This document shows positions 40,834 through 49,415 of a stretch of DNA of 59,255 nt, one piece after another. Position 1 is the first letter of the stretch; every line of letters begins with the position of its first letter. The stretch comes from an uncultured Mollicutes bacterium (GTDB lineage Bacteria; Bacillota_I; Bacilli_A; RFN20; CAG-826): NCBI GenBank assembly GCA_900542595.1, contig UQOB01000001.1, positions 1-59,255 of the forward strand, written 5' to 3'. The notes under the pieces were generated by a model, which had not been told where the DNA came from, made no database searches, and saw nothing but the letters and a program-made list of their open reading frames with translations. The position numbers were made by a program, and so were the translations under genes.

Positions 40834-42435
40834 TTAATTAAAGGAGACGTTGAGGGTGATTCCGTCTTCCGTTTTGCTTACGACATCGAAGCCTAAATCG
40901 ATGTAGCCGCCATCATCTAATCTTCTATTTTCAAAGATATTCCCGTAGTTATTAAAGTTGAAATTTTGACCGGCTTGGAACATATCTTGCGGAGAATAAA
41001 TAGCCCGGCTTTCCGAATAATCGAAGGTGCCAGTCGCTCCGACCATTTCAAGTAAGCAATGGGAGCAAGTGTAAGTGCCGTTCATGTAATTAGCGTAACA
41101 GTTTTCCGGAGTATTACAGTGTTGAACAGCATTGAGGGTATATTGTCCGCTGCTGACTTGATCAATTTCTTCGTAAGTATAACCACGATTGGTGTAGTTC
41201 ACTTGCATTAAGCTAGCGTTAACGTGATACATGATTAAACCACCATCATGATAAACCTGCGGGGGAATGCTATAGCTCCAAAGCCCGTTTTGGTCATCGT
41301 AGGCGTTAAGCCCGTCCGTCGTGAAATATTCAACGATTAAATATTCGTCGAAAGCGGAGCCATTGAAACCCGAAGAAGAAGGAAGAATTAAAGCATCACC
41401 AGTTTCTACGAAGGGCCGCAAGGTGATGGTTCCTTCTTTCGCCATATAAGGTTCAATCCAACCTAAAGCGAATTTACTGAAAGCGTTATGATCGAAGACG
41501 TTATAGTCCATCATATCGAAGCCCCCTAGTGGCATCGTGGGATATTGAGAATAGGAATAATAGTCATCGAGCCCTAATAAGTGGCCGGTTTCATGGATGA
41601 AGGTTCTCGTTGAATAGCCTTCAAGGGTCGCTTCTTCATCTAAGAAGTCGAGGCCCGCCCAACCGAAAGCATTTAAGCCAGGGTTACTGACGTCCGCTTC
41701 CGCGTTCGGGTTCCACCAGCAGAACGCCCAGAACGTATTAGCATAATAATCGTTCGGGTTCCGTAAATTCGAATAGTTCGGAGCGGAATAAATAGCCCAC
41801 ACCGCATCGATATAACCGTCTTTATCTTGGTCGTACTGCGTTATATCAACATCATTATGGCTGACGTAATAATTGAGAGCTTCTTGGATGAGATAAGACG
41901 GTCCATACGCTGTTCCCTCTTTCGGGTTATCCATCATATAGAGATCCCGAGTGGAAAGGCTACTAGCGTACCACGGAGCGACGGTCCCCGATAAATGGAG
42001 TTTTCCGTAGCTACTTTGTTCATAGAAACTTCTCACCGAATAATAAGGGAATTCCCCGTCCCCGCCAAAGAAAGCCCGGTCGAGCCTCGCTTGTTGGGTC
42101 AGCTGTTCCGAAGAACTTAAGGTATAGTCAGTAAGCATGATTGGAAGGACTAAAAGATTGACGTCCCCGACCGAAGGTAAGTAACTTATCGGCGGTTGAA
42201 GCGCGCTCCCCCTATTGGAATAAGAGAGTTCATTATAAGTTAAAGTGGTTTCCACTCTTTCAAAGGCATCGGGATTCTTACTGCTATCTTCTGAAGATAT
42301 CGAACCAGGGATGGAAGTTTTAGACGGCGTAATGGTCGTCGTTGAACTTCCAAAAAGCGTAAAATCATCGCAGCTCGCCAGGGCAAAAGAAGCGAGCAGC
42401 GTTAAAAGAGCTGTTGCAAAATATCGTTTTTTCAT
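40834..42435 (-). CDS. M6 family metalloprotease lipoprotein, last gene of the opp operon
   Basis: A 533-residue zinc protease anchored as a lipoprotein (signal peptide, lipobox FALASC with Cys22, then a Ser/Thr linker). The M6 (immune inhibitor A-like) catalytic motif is FIHETGHLLGLDDYY (His281, Glu282, His285, Asp290), followed by the FDMMDYN Met-turn. An EF-hand-like DQDKDGYID (202-210) may bind calcium. Near the C-terminus four Cys in CNTPENC and CSHC could bind metal or form disulfides. It starts 1 bp after a membrane-protein gene at the end of the Opp transporter operon, so it probably makes the peptides that Opp imports. Confidence 0.88.
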   Translation of the reverse strand: MKKRYFATALLTLLASFALASCDDFTLFGSSTTTITPSKTSIPGSISSEDSSKNPDAFERVETTLTYNELSYSNRGSALQPPISYLPSVGDVNLLVLPIMLTDYTLSSSEQLTQQARLDRAFFGGDGEFPYYSVRSFYEQSSYGKLHLSGTVAPWYASSLSTRDLYMMDNPKEGTAYGPSYLIQEALNYYVSHNDVDITQYDQDKDGYIDAVWAIYSAPNYSNLRNPNDYYANTFWAFCWWNPNAEADVSNPGLNAFGWAGLDFLDEEATLEGYSTRTFIHETGHLLGLDDYYSYSQYPTMPLGGFDMMDYNVFDHNAFSKFALGWIEPYMAKEGTITLRPFVETGDALILPSSSGFNGSAFDEYLIVEYFTTDGLNAYDDQNGLWSYSIPPQVYHDGGLIMYHVNASLMQVNYTNRGYTYEEIDQVSSGQYTLNAVQHCNTPENCYANYMNGTYTCSHCLLEMVGATGTFDYSESRAIYSPQDMFQAGQNFNFNNYGNIFENRRLDDGGYIDLGFDVVSKTEDGITLNVSFN

Positions 42436-42436
42436 G

Positions 42437-43126
42437 TTATTTCTCGAGTTTTTCTTTAGATATTTCGATTTTTTCTTTCTCGGGCAAAGCGAAATCGCTG
42501 TTGATATTTAAATAGGTCGTCCAGCAACAGAGAAGGAAATAGAACAAGGTAAAGATAACCATTAACCAGAAGCCGGTATTCCCGAAATAAGAATAGGCTT
42601 CTAAGGGTGAATAGGTGAAGAAACTGCAGAAGAGTAAGAGAATGAGGACGATAACCATGCTCACCTTATAGGGGAGAATAGCATCGCCGTCGATACTCTT
42701 CTTAAGATAGAAGAAAGTCATCGCTGCCATAAAGATAGCAGCAAGAACATAAAGGGCGACATTAGCGACTAAGTTTTCGTGGCTCACATGGACCGCCATC
42801 GTTATCGCGTAAGCAGTAATCATTATCCCGCCTAAGGCGGTAACTAAGATTCTCGACCCCTTCTTATTGAGGATGATGTCGAAAAGGCCACCGATTAAAA
42901 GGAGGGTCGCTAAGCCCATGAAGATTGAGAGAATCAAAGTCATTTCAGTAGTGACAGTTGAATGGTCACTGAAGATGAAATAAAGCCAGAACAAGAAAGC
43001 GATGATGAGCATTAAGATGGTGAAGATCGAGGCAAAGGTTGGCCGCCAATGACGGGACTTAAGTTCTTTCTTCTTTTGCCGGTACTTAAAGCCGAGGTTC
43101 TTAAAGAATAAGGCGATTTTATGCAT
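42437..43126 (-). CDS. Uncharacterised six-TM membrane protein in the opp operon
   Basis: A 229-residue protein with a basic N-terminus (KYRQKKKELKSRHWRP) and six hydrophobic helices (about residues 30-52, 62-86, 92-113, 120-140, 152-172, 180-203), then a charged cytoplasmic tail (PEKEKIEISKEKLEK). No family recognised. It overlaps oppF by 8 bp and is followed after 1 bp by the M6 protease, so it is co-transcribed with the peptide transporter; a helper role in export or assembly is only a guess. Confidence 0.65.
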   Translation of the reverse strand: MHKIALFFKNLGFKYRQKKKELKSRHWRPTFASIFTILMLIIAFLFWLYFIFSDHSTVTTEMTLILSIFMGLATLLLIGGLFDIILNKKGSRILVTALGGIMITAYAITMAVHVSHENLVANVALYVLAAIFMAAMTFFYLKKSIDGDAILPYKVSMVIVLILLLFCSFFTYSPLEAYSYFGNTGFWLMVIFTLFYFLLCCWTTYLNINSDFALPEKEKIEISKEKLEK

Positions 43127-44723
43127 CTTTCTTTTCCTCCTTCGCTTTTAAATCGAGCTGTTCAATCTCTTTTTCATAACGGGCCATTTCTTCGTCATTA
43201 GCGAGGACGAAGTGCCCCGGTCTAATCTCTCTAAATGAGGGCTTATCGACGCTGTAATCATGAGCGGTCGCCGGGTTATAGACGCTTCTTTCACGGTTTT
43301 TCTCACTCCGAGGATCGGGCTTCGGAATCGCTGATAACAGGGCTTTGGTATAAGGATGTAAAGGATGAAGGAAGAGTTCGTCACTAGTAGCGAGTTCAAC
43401 CATATTCCCGAAATACATAACCGCGATCCGGTCGCAGAAATATTTAACGACCGATAAGTCGTGAGCGATGAAAATCATCGTGAGGCCCATCTCATCTTTA
43501 ACATCGTTTAAGAGGTTGAGGATTTGGGCTCTAATCGACACGTCGAGAGCGCTTATCGGTTCATCACAAATCAAGAGTTTCGGATTCATGATAAGAGCCC
43601 GCGCAATCCCGATTCTTTGCCGTTGACCACCGCTAAATTCGTGGGGGTAACGGGAAGCATATTCTTCGATTAAACCGACCTTTTGGAGCATTTCCACGCA
43701 CTTGATGTGGTTTTCTAAACGGTTCCGATGCTTTTGAATTCTAAGACCTTCTTGAATAATGTCTTCGACCGTCATCCGGGGGTCGAGCGAATCGACCGGG
43801 TCTTGGAAAATCATCTGGATTTCGTTCATTAAAGAACGATCTCTGTGCTTATTATCGTATTGGATCTTTTTGATCTTTTCTTTTTGGATTTTGACTCGCT
43901 TCTTAACGTCTTCTTTGATGTCGTTAATGATCTTGTCATAGTGAGCGTTAATCTTATTAACTTCCTTTTGGTAGTCGCTCTTTAAGCTCGCTTTTTCGTC
44001 TTCTAACTTTCGAATAGCTTCGATGTTCTTTTCGTCCATCTTGGCTTCGTAGTTCGTTTCCGCGTCACTATTAGGGAGGAAGTTTTCAGCGTTAATATCG
44101 CTAGAAACTAAATCCCGAATTTGTTTACTGACTTCTTTGGTCGGGTCTTTGATGGCTCTAATCGCTTCATCACGTTCTTTTAAAAGACCGAGAATCTTAT
44201 CCCGAGACTTAATCTTGCTCCACTTGATTTCTTTTTCGTTCCACCGGGTGCCACCGCTGATGCGGTAACCTTTGTAATAGATGGAACCAGAAGTCAAAGG
44301 ATAGAGGTTAATGATGCAGCGGCCAGTCGTCGTTTTACCGCAGCCACTTTCCCCGACAAGACCGAAACATTCCCCTTCTTTAACGTCAAAGGAGATATCG
44401 TGGACGGCTTTGGTTTTATAACCACCGCCCATATTGAAGAATTGTTTTAAGTGTCTAACGGAGAGTAAAACATGATTATCGACTAAGGATTTGTCATAGG
44501 TAATTTTCGAGAGCTTATGGGCTCTTTCAAATTCCATCAAGGCTTCCTGAGCGTCTTCATATTTCTTCTTTGAAAGCTTGACCTTTTCCACTTCTTCTTC
44601 GGTCGGAGTGGCCGATAAAGAGCGTTTTAAAAGGTTATATTCTTTCTTCAAAGAAAGGACATCCGTCTTCATTTGTTTACGGGTAGCGTTATATTCTTTT
44701 TCGTTAACGTTTTCTTTTTTCAT
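43119..44723 (-). CDS. oppF: Oligopeptide ABC transporter ATP-binding protein OppF, with large insertion
   Basis: A 534-residue ATPase subunit. The ABC core is complete: Walker A GLVGESGCGKTTTGR (about 121-135), Q-loop MIFQDPVDSLDP, signature HEFSGGQRQRIGIARAL, Walker B LLICDEPISALDVS, H-loop FIAHDLSVV and the oligopeptide-type C-terminal domain (LHPYTKALLSAIPKPDP). It differs from usual OppF (about 310-330 residues) by an 80-residue helical N-terminal extension and a charged, coiled-coil-like insertion at about 157-300, between the first beta layer and the Q-loop. It pairs with OppD to power OppB/OppC. Overlaps oppD by 4 bp. Confidence 0.93.
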   Translation of the reverse strand: MKKENVNEKEYNATRKQMKTDVLSLKKEYNLLKRSLSATPTEEEVEKVKLSKKKYEDAQEALMEFERAHKLSKITYDKSLVDNHVLLSVRHLKQFFNMGGGYKTKAVHDISFDVKEGECFGLVGESGCGKTTTGRCIINLYPLTSGSIYYKGYRISGGTRWNEKEIKWSKIKSRDKILGLLKERDEAIRAIKDPTKEVSKQIRDLVSSDINAENFLPNSDAETNYEAKMDEKNIEAIRKLEDEKASLKSDYQKEVNKINAHYDKIINDIKEDVKKRVKIQKEKIKKIQYDNKHRDRSLMNEIQMIFQDPVDSLDPRMTVEDIIQEGLRIQKHRNRLENHIKCVEMLQKVGLIEEYASRYPHEFSGGQRQRIGIARALIMNPKLLICDEPISALDVSIRAQILNLLNDVKDEMGLTMIFIAHDLSVVKYFCDRIAVMYFGNMVELATSDELFLHPLHPYTKALLSAIPKPDPRSEKNRERSVYNPATAHDYSVDKPSFREIRPGHFVLANDEEMARYEKEIEQLDLKAKEEKKDA

Positions 44724-46234
44724 CGGGTGACTCCTTTCTTCTTTAAAGAGTTCTTAATCCGGGTTTCGACGATTTTCGGCATCTTCGCTTCCGGCGCCCG
44801 CTTATCGAGGAGCCACGTCGCCGCATAGTGGGTCGGACTCACTTCAAACATCGGGGGTTCTTCTTTAAAATCAATCCCCATCGCGTACTTACTTCTCAAC
44901 GCGAAAGCGTCACCTCTCGGCGGGAAAAGCATGTTCGGGGGAGTGCCAGGAATAGCTTCCAGTCTTTCCTTACTATCGATATCCGGGATACTGGAAAGTA
45001 AGGCCCAGGTATAAGGATGGACAGGGTTATAGAAGACATCTTCAGAAGTGCCGTATTCGACGATCTTACCCGCGTACATAACAGCGACTCTGTCCGCCAT
45101 ATTAGCGACAACCCCAAGGTCATGGGTAATGAAGATGACAGACATATTTCTCGCTTTCTTTAAGCGGTTGATAAGTTCGAGGATCTGAGCTTGGATGGTG
45201 ACGTCGAGCGCGGTCGTCGGTTCGTCGCAGATGAGGACGTTCGGGTTCGCGGTTAAAGCAATCGCGATAACGATTCTCTGCCGCATACCACCGGAGAACT
45301 CGAAGGGATATTGTCTAAACCGTCTTTCCGGTTCACTGATCCCGACTTCTTGCATGATTTTAAGGGCTTTCGCTTTCGCATCTTTTCTCGTCACTTTAAG
45401 TTCCGAAATATACCGGCGACGTTCACTGACGACGAGTAAAAACTTGGAAATGGCTTGAGGTTTGAAGAGATTTTTAAATAAATCCTTCACTAAGACCTTT
45501 TGTTTGGCCCAGTGTTCAAGTCTCTTTTCTTTCTTAAATTCCGCGCATTTGACGTGAGCGACTTTCTTCATCCCTCGAAGAGCCTTCCGGTCTTCTTTGA
45601 TAATCGGCTTAAGTCTTTCTTTTTCTTTTTTATAAATGGCTTTCTTTTCTTCCACTTCTTTCTTTTTCGCGAGCTTTTCGTCATTCGTTTTGACTTTCTT
45701 ATGCCGGCTGAAACGAATTTCTTCTTTCGCTAAAGAAAGTAACCGTTGGTCATTCTTCAATTTGATCAAGGTTTCATTGATGATGTCATCACGGAGTTTT
45801 TTAACTTTGTTGCCGTTGATGATCATGACTTCGGTGATTTGTTTCCCGATTCTCATCAAAGGGTTGAGCGAAGAAAGCGGATCTTGGAAGATCATCCCAA
45901 TCTTCGTCCCTCTGATCTTATGGAATTCTTCTTCCGAAATCTTGGTTAAGTCTTCCCCTTCATAGGTGATGGAGCCTTGGTCGATATGAGCGCTCGCCCC
46001 AAGAATACCCATGATGGTTTTACTGGTGACGCTCTTACCGGAGCCACTTTCCCCGACGATACAAAGGGTTTCCCCTTGATAAAGATCAAAGGAAACGCCG
46101 CGGACCGCTCTAACCTTTCCTTCATCAGTATCGAAACTGACGTGGAGGTTACGGATACTTAAGACCGCTTCTTTTCCCTTAGGGTTTTCCCCTGTCGAAT
46201 AGGGGTAATCGATAGTTTTATATTCTTTTTTCAT
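44720..46234 (-). CDS. oppD: Oligopeptide ABC transporter ATP-binding protein OppD, with large insertion
   Basis: A 504-residue ATPase subunit. Walker A IVGESGSGKSVTSK (about 59-72), Q-loop MIFQDPLSSLNP, signature FEFSGGMRQRIVIAIAL, Walker B VLICDEPTTALDVT, H-loop FITHDLGVV, and the C-terminal oligopeptide domain (VHPYTWALLSSIPDID). Between Q-loop and signature, in the helical subdomain at about 143-282, is a Lys/Glu-rich insertion of roughly 140 residues predicted to be helical (AKKKEVEEKKAIYKKEKERL). The usual C-terminal iron-sulfur Cys cluster of some OppD proteins is not seen. Overlaps oppC by 1 bp. Confidence 0.93.
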   Translation of the reverse strand: MKKEYKTIDYPYSTGENPKGKEAVLSIRNLHVSFDTDEGKVRAVRGVSFDLYQGETLCIVGESGSGKSVTSKTIMGILGASAHIDQGSITYEGEDLTKISEEEFHKIRGTKIGMIFQDPLSSLNPLMRIGKQITEVMIINGNKVKKLRDDIINETLIKLKNDQRLLSLAKEEIRFSRHKKVKTNDEKLAKKKEVEEKKAIYKKEKERLKPIIKEDRKALRGMKKVAHVKCAEFKKEKRLEHWAKQKVLVKDLFKNLFKPQAISKFLLVVSERRRYISELKVTRKDAKAKALKIMQEVGISEPERRFRQYPFEFSGGMRQRIVIAIALTANPNVLICDEPTTALDVTIQAQILELINRLKKARNMSVIFITHDLGVVANMADRVAVMYAGKIVEYGTSEDVFYNPVHPYTWALLSSIPDIDSKERLEAIPGTPPNMLFPPRGDAFALRSKYAMGIDFKEEPPMFEVSPTHYAATWLLDKRAPEAKMPKIVETRIKNSLKKKGVTR

Positions 46235-48243
46235 TATTCGTTACTCCCTTTCAACGCCGGGTTAAAGGCATCCCGTAAGCCGTTACCGAACAAGTTAAAA
46301 CAAATCATAATGATCGCCATGACGATTGAAGCGCTGATAATCAAGTACGGTTGCGTGTTAATCACCGATTGAGCGTTACTCAAAGTGATGCCGAAGCTTT
46401 GTTGCCCTGAGAAGGAAATAGCGCTCGGTAAGATGTAGGCGATATTGGCTTCACTGAAGATGACGCTCGGAATCATTAAGACCGCCCCGGTGACAATCGT
46501 CCCGATACCATTCGGTAAGATGTGCCGGAAGATGAGCCGAGTGTCACTGGCCCCCAAGGTTCTCGAGGCCAAGACATACTCCCGCCTCTTGAAACGATAG
46601 AACTGGGTTCTCGTTGTCCCGGATACCCCAATCCAGCCTGTTAAACATAAGGCCAGCAAGAATGTACCAAAGTTACTGCCTAACAGTAAGGCGATTAAGG
46701 TCATGACGACGATAAACGGCATCCCCCCTAAGATTTCGGTCAACCGTTCCATGATGATATCGGTCCAGCCGCCGAAATACCCGGCGATGCTACCCCAGAT
46801 AATCCCGATGACGACGTTGATGATGGTCGCTAAGACACCGAGTTCAAGAGAGGTTAAAAGCCCAGCGAAGACGACCTTAAAGAAGTCGTGCCCGGTGTCA
46901 TCGGTGCCGAAGATGAACTTCACTGGAGCGCATTCTCCGATATAACCTTCAGCGTAAAGCCACCGGTACCGGCTTCTCACCGCGGTGACGCTCCAGGAGG
47001 AAACTTCGCTCCAAGAAGTGGTATTTTCTTTAAGAACTTCTCTGATTGGGCAATAGATTTCCCCGCTTTCCGTCAAGGTAAGTTTACCGGGGACACCATT
47101 TTTATTGCTTCTTTCGTAAGTCATCCAGCCCCGGTTGACATATCTTTGGATGTCGCTAGAAGTGAATTCCGCGGTGTCATCGCTATAAGCGGCCGCATAG
47201 TAGTCATAGGTAAAGCTACCTAAGATAACTTTCGAACCATAGATGCCGACACTTCCGTTGAGGTAAGGATTCCATTTTCCATCGCTCGCAGTTGCTAAGA
47301 GTTTAGTCGCATCGCTAAAGCTGACGTTTCCCTCCGTCACAACGCCATTTTGGGTGACAGTGACGTTATCGAGGTAAAGGGTGCTTCTCCCCCCTTCTTT
47401 CGCGTCCACAACGAAACCAACGCTTCCGGCAAGGAGACCGCTTTGAGGAGCCCCCGCTTCCAATAATGTAGTTGTTAAATCGATGCTACTTAAATCATAA
47501 GTATCGAGTTTATCAGTCAATTTATAAGTGGGTTGAAGGGTTCCATTTTCGTCGGTCGTAAAGAACACCGCTTGGTAAACCGGGTTATTCCCTAAAGTCG
47601 GATCCATCGTCGCGTCTTTATTGATGGTGAAACTAAAGGTATTTTCGACATTTAAATCGAGGAAGATAGTCGGGGAATAGATACCGTTCGAGGTGTTATC
47701 TCTATTCGGGAAGAAGTTGATGGAACCTTCGGAACCATATTTAAGAACCGTCGGGCTCGCCGCATTGAATCTTCCTTCCGAATATTCGATGCCGTCTTTT
47801 CCTCCGACAACCCCGGCTTGAAGATAAGCAACTTTACCAGTCGACGCATCCGCGGCCGGATACCCGGTTGCAGGGTCGATAGTGATGTTATTGATTCTTC
47901 CGGTGCCATCAAGGAAACCGCCATTATATCCGTCGAACCATTTCGGCGGTAAATTTTGGAGGATTTCCGTATTCATGGTGATGGTATTTTTGTCCGCGAT
48001 CGGAACGATTATAGCGGCTAGAATTAATACCCCTAAGATACACGCCGCGGTGACGCTAGCTTTCGATTTAACGAACCGTTTTAAAGCGTCTTTAAAATAG
48101 GTGGTCGGTTTGGTTTTAAATTTCGTATCGTGAATCGATTTATCGAGTTGGACGAAGGTGAAATCTTGCTCAGACGAGAAATTGAATTCATTATCGACGT
48201 CTTTATCGATCTTTTCGACTTCGTTTTTCTTTCTAAGTTTCAT
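46234..48243 (-). CDS. oppC: Oligopeptide ABC transporter permease OppC, with large outer domain
   Basis: A 669-residue permease, about twice the usual length. After a cytoplasmic N-terminus, TM1 lies at about 65-84 (AACILGVLILAAIIVPIA). An extracytoplasmic region of about 360 residues follows (about 86-445), with beta-rich repeats such as GLLAGSVGFVVDAKEGG and NTFSFTINKDATMD. From about 446 the normal permease continues (VFAGLLTSLELGVLATII) with the EAA coupling motif EYVLASRTLGASDTRLIFRH and four to five TM helices. The outer domain may contact OppA or bind substrate. Overlaps oppB and oppD by 1 bp each. Confidence 0.92.
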   Translation of the reverse strand: MKLRKKNEVEKIDKDVDNEFNFSSEQDFTFVQLDKSIHDTKFKTKPTTYFKDALKRFVKSKASVTAACILGVLILAAIIVPIADKNTITMNTEILQNLPPKWFDGYNGGFLDGTGRINNITIDPATGYPAADASTGKVAYLQAGVVGGKDGIEYSEGRFNAASPTVLKYGSEGSINFFPNRDNTSNGIYSPTIFLDLNVENTFSFTINKDATMDPTLGNNPVYQAVFFTTDENGTLQPTYKLTDKLDTYDLSSIDLTTTLLEAGAPQSGLLAGSVGFVVDAKEGGRSTLYLDNVTVTQNGVVTEGNVSFSDATKLLATASDGKWNPYLNGSVGIYGSKVILGSFTYDYYAAAYSDDTAEFTSSDIQRYVNRGWMTYERSNKNGVPGKLTLTESGEIYCPIREVLKENTTSWSEVSSWSVTAVRSRYRWLYAEGYIGECAPVKFIFGTDDTGHDFFKVVFAGLLTSLELGVLATIINVVIGIIWGSIAGYFGGWTDIIMERLTEILGGMPFIVVMTLIALLLGSNFGTFLLALCLTGWIGVSGTTRTQFYRFKRREYVLASRTLGASDTRLIFRHILPNGIGTIVTGAVLMIPSVIFSEANIAYILPSAISFSGQQSFGITLSNAQSVINTQPYLIISASIVMAIIMICFNLFGNGLRDAFNPALKGSNE

Positions 48244-49289
48244 TATTTCGCCTCCCCCATTCTAATTCTGGGATCGACGACCCCATAGGATAAGTCGATG
48301 AGTAAAGTGGCAGCTAAACCAATTAAGGTATAGACGGCCATATCGACCATGATGACCGGGTAATCCGTGTCGGTTAAGGCTTTAACGAAAAGTTGCCCTA
48401 CCCCCGGAATCCCGTAGATTTGTTCCAAGACCATCGAACCGCTTAAAATCGAGATGAACTCCGCGATAATCATCGGAATGATCGGAACCATCGAGTTCCG
48501 TAACGCGTGCCGAACGACGCTTTGCCCGCGGGTTAAACCCTTGGTTCTCGCTAAAAGCAAGAATTCGCTGGACATAACTTCGCAGAGTTCTGCTCTCGTG
48601 TACCGAGCGAAACCCGCGATACTTCCGCTACTTAAAGCGATGACCGGAATGACGTAACCGGTAACCCCTAAAATCGGGTTATTAGCGACTTCGGAACCAG
48701 AAGGCCATTTGGAAGGTAACCAACCGGTCGAATAAGAGAGCCAGATTAAAAGGAAAGAGATAAGAACAAAAGACGGAACCGAGATGAAGATCATGACGAT
48801 CGTCGAAATCGTGTTATCGACCCAGGTGTTTTTCTTTAAGGCCGCTAAAATCCCGAGCCCTAAACCCAGTGGAATCGAGAAGCAAATACTGACGAGGTTA
48901 AGTTTAATGGTAACCGGTAAGTTCCCGAGGATGATTTGCATCGCCTCTTGCCCCCGGCTGACGGTGGTCGAAACCCCCCAGTTCCATTCGGTGAAGATAT
49001 TTCTAAGCCAGTGTAAATAACGGGCGAAAATTGGAACCGCTCGATAATAGTGAGAAGTTCCCCCATCCGTTAAGACCCGGTCATAGAGACCATTCATAAT
49101 CTCAGTTGGTTTCGTGACCCTTTCATAGAATCCCAATCGCACCTGCTCATCCCAGAAAGTAATCTGCTGACTGATGTTACCCGTCGGTTCATTCAACGGT
49201 AACGTCTGGATAAGCATGTAAGTGATTGAAAGAATGATAAAAGCGGTCAAAAAGATGAGAAGAATCCGTTTGACAACATATTTTGACAT
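48243..49289 (-). CDS. oppB: Oligopeptide ABC transporter permease OppB
   Basis: A 348-residue permease with TM1 RILLIFLTAFIILSITYMLI, an outer loop, then the BPD transport domain with LPVTIKLNLVSICFSIPLGL, the EAA motif SEFLLLARTKGLTRGQSVVR, and the family end VDLSYGVVDPRIRMGEAK. It forms the channel with OppC. GGAAAGGAAAG precedes the ATG. The 126-bp gap to oppA holds a terminator-like hairpin and a second stem near the oppB leader, so expression is probably stepped down relative to oppA. Confidence 0.94.
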   Translation of the reverse strand: MSKYVVKRILLIFLTAFIILSITYMLIQTLPLNEPTGNISQQITFWDEQVRLGFYERVTKPTEIMNGLYDRVLTDGGTSHYYRAVPIFARYLHWLRNIFTEWNWGVSTTVSRGQEAMQIILGNLPVTIKLNLVSICFSIPLGLGLGILAALKKNTWVDNTISTIVMIFISVPSFVLISFLLIWLSYSTGWLPSKWPSGSEVANNPILGVTGYVIPVIALSSGSIAGFARYTRAELCEVMSSEFLLLARTKGLTRGQSVVRHALRNSMVPIIPMIIAEFISILSGSMVLEQIYGIPGVGQLFVKALTDTDYPVIMVDMAVYTLIGLAATLLIDLSYGVVDPRIRMGEAK

Positions 49290-49318
49290 CGTTCTTTCCT
49301 TTCCTGTTTCCTATATTT

Positions 49319-49340
49319 TAACGGATTTTTATCTCCGTTA
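49319..49340. other. Inverted repeat in the oppB leader
   Basis: TAACGGA (49319-49325) and TCCGTTA (49334-49340), 8-base loop, with no T-run. It lies between the oppA hairpin and the oppB ribosome site and could stabilise the processed oppBCDF message. Confidence 0.45.
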
Positions 49341-49344
49341 TTTA

Positions 49345-49374
49345 CGACAAAGAGCGGGGCGTAGTACCCCGCTC
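49345..49374 (-). terminator. Hairpin between oppA and oppB (probable partial terminator)
   Basis: GAGCGGGG / CCCCGCTC (49352-49359 with 49367-49374), 8-bp G+C-rich perfect stem, 7-base loop, followed on the minus strand by the weak TTTGTCGT tract. The interrupted T-run suggests partial read-through, giving much OppA and less OppBCDF. Confidence 0.7.
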
Positions 49375-49415
49375 AAGTCGTTAACCAAAGCGTGATTAAA
49401 CTTTAAGCGGCAGCT

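Noticed and set aside
45026..45965. Several plus-strand frames opposite oppD
   Set aside because: They are shadows of the Lys/Glu-rich oppD codons with no ribosome sites and Phe/Ser-rich translations.
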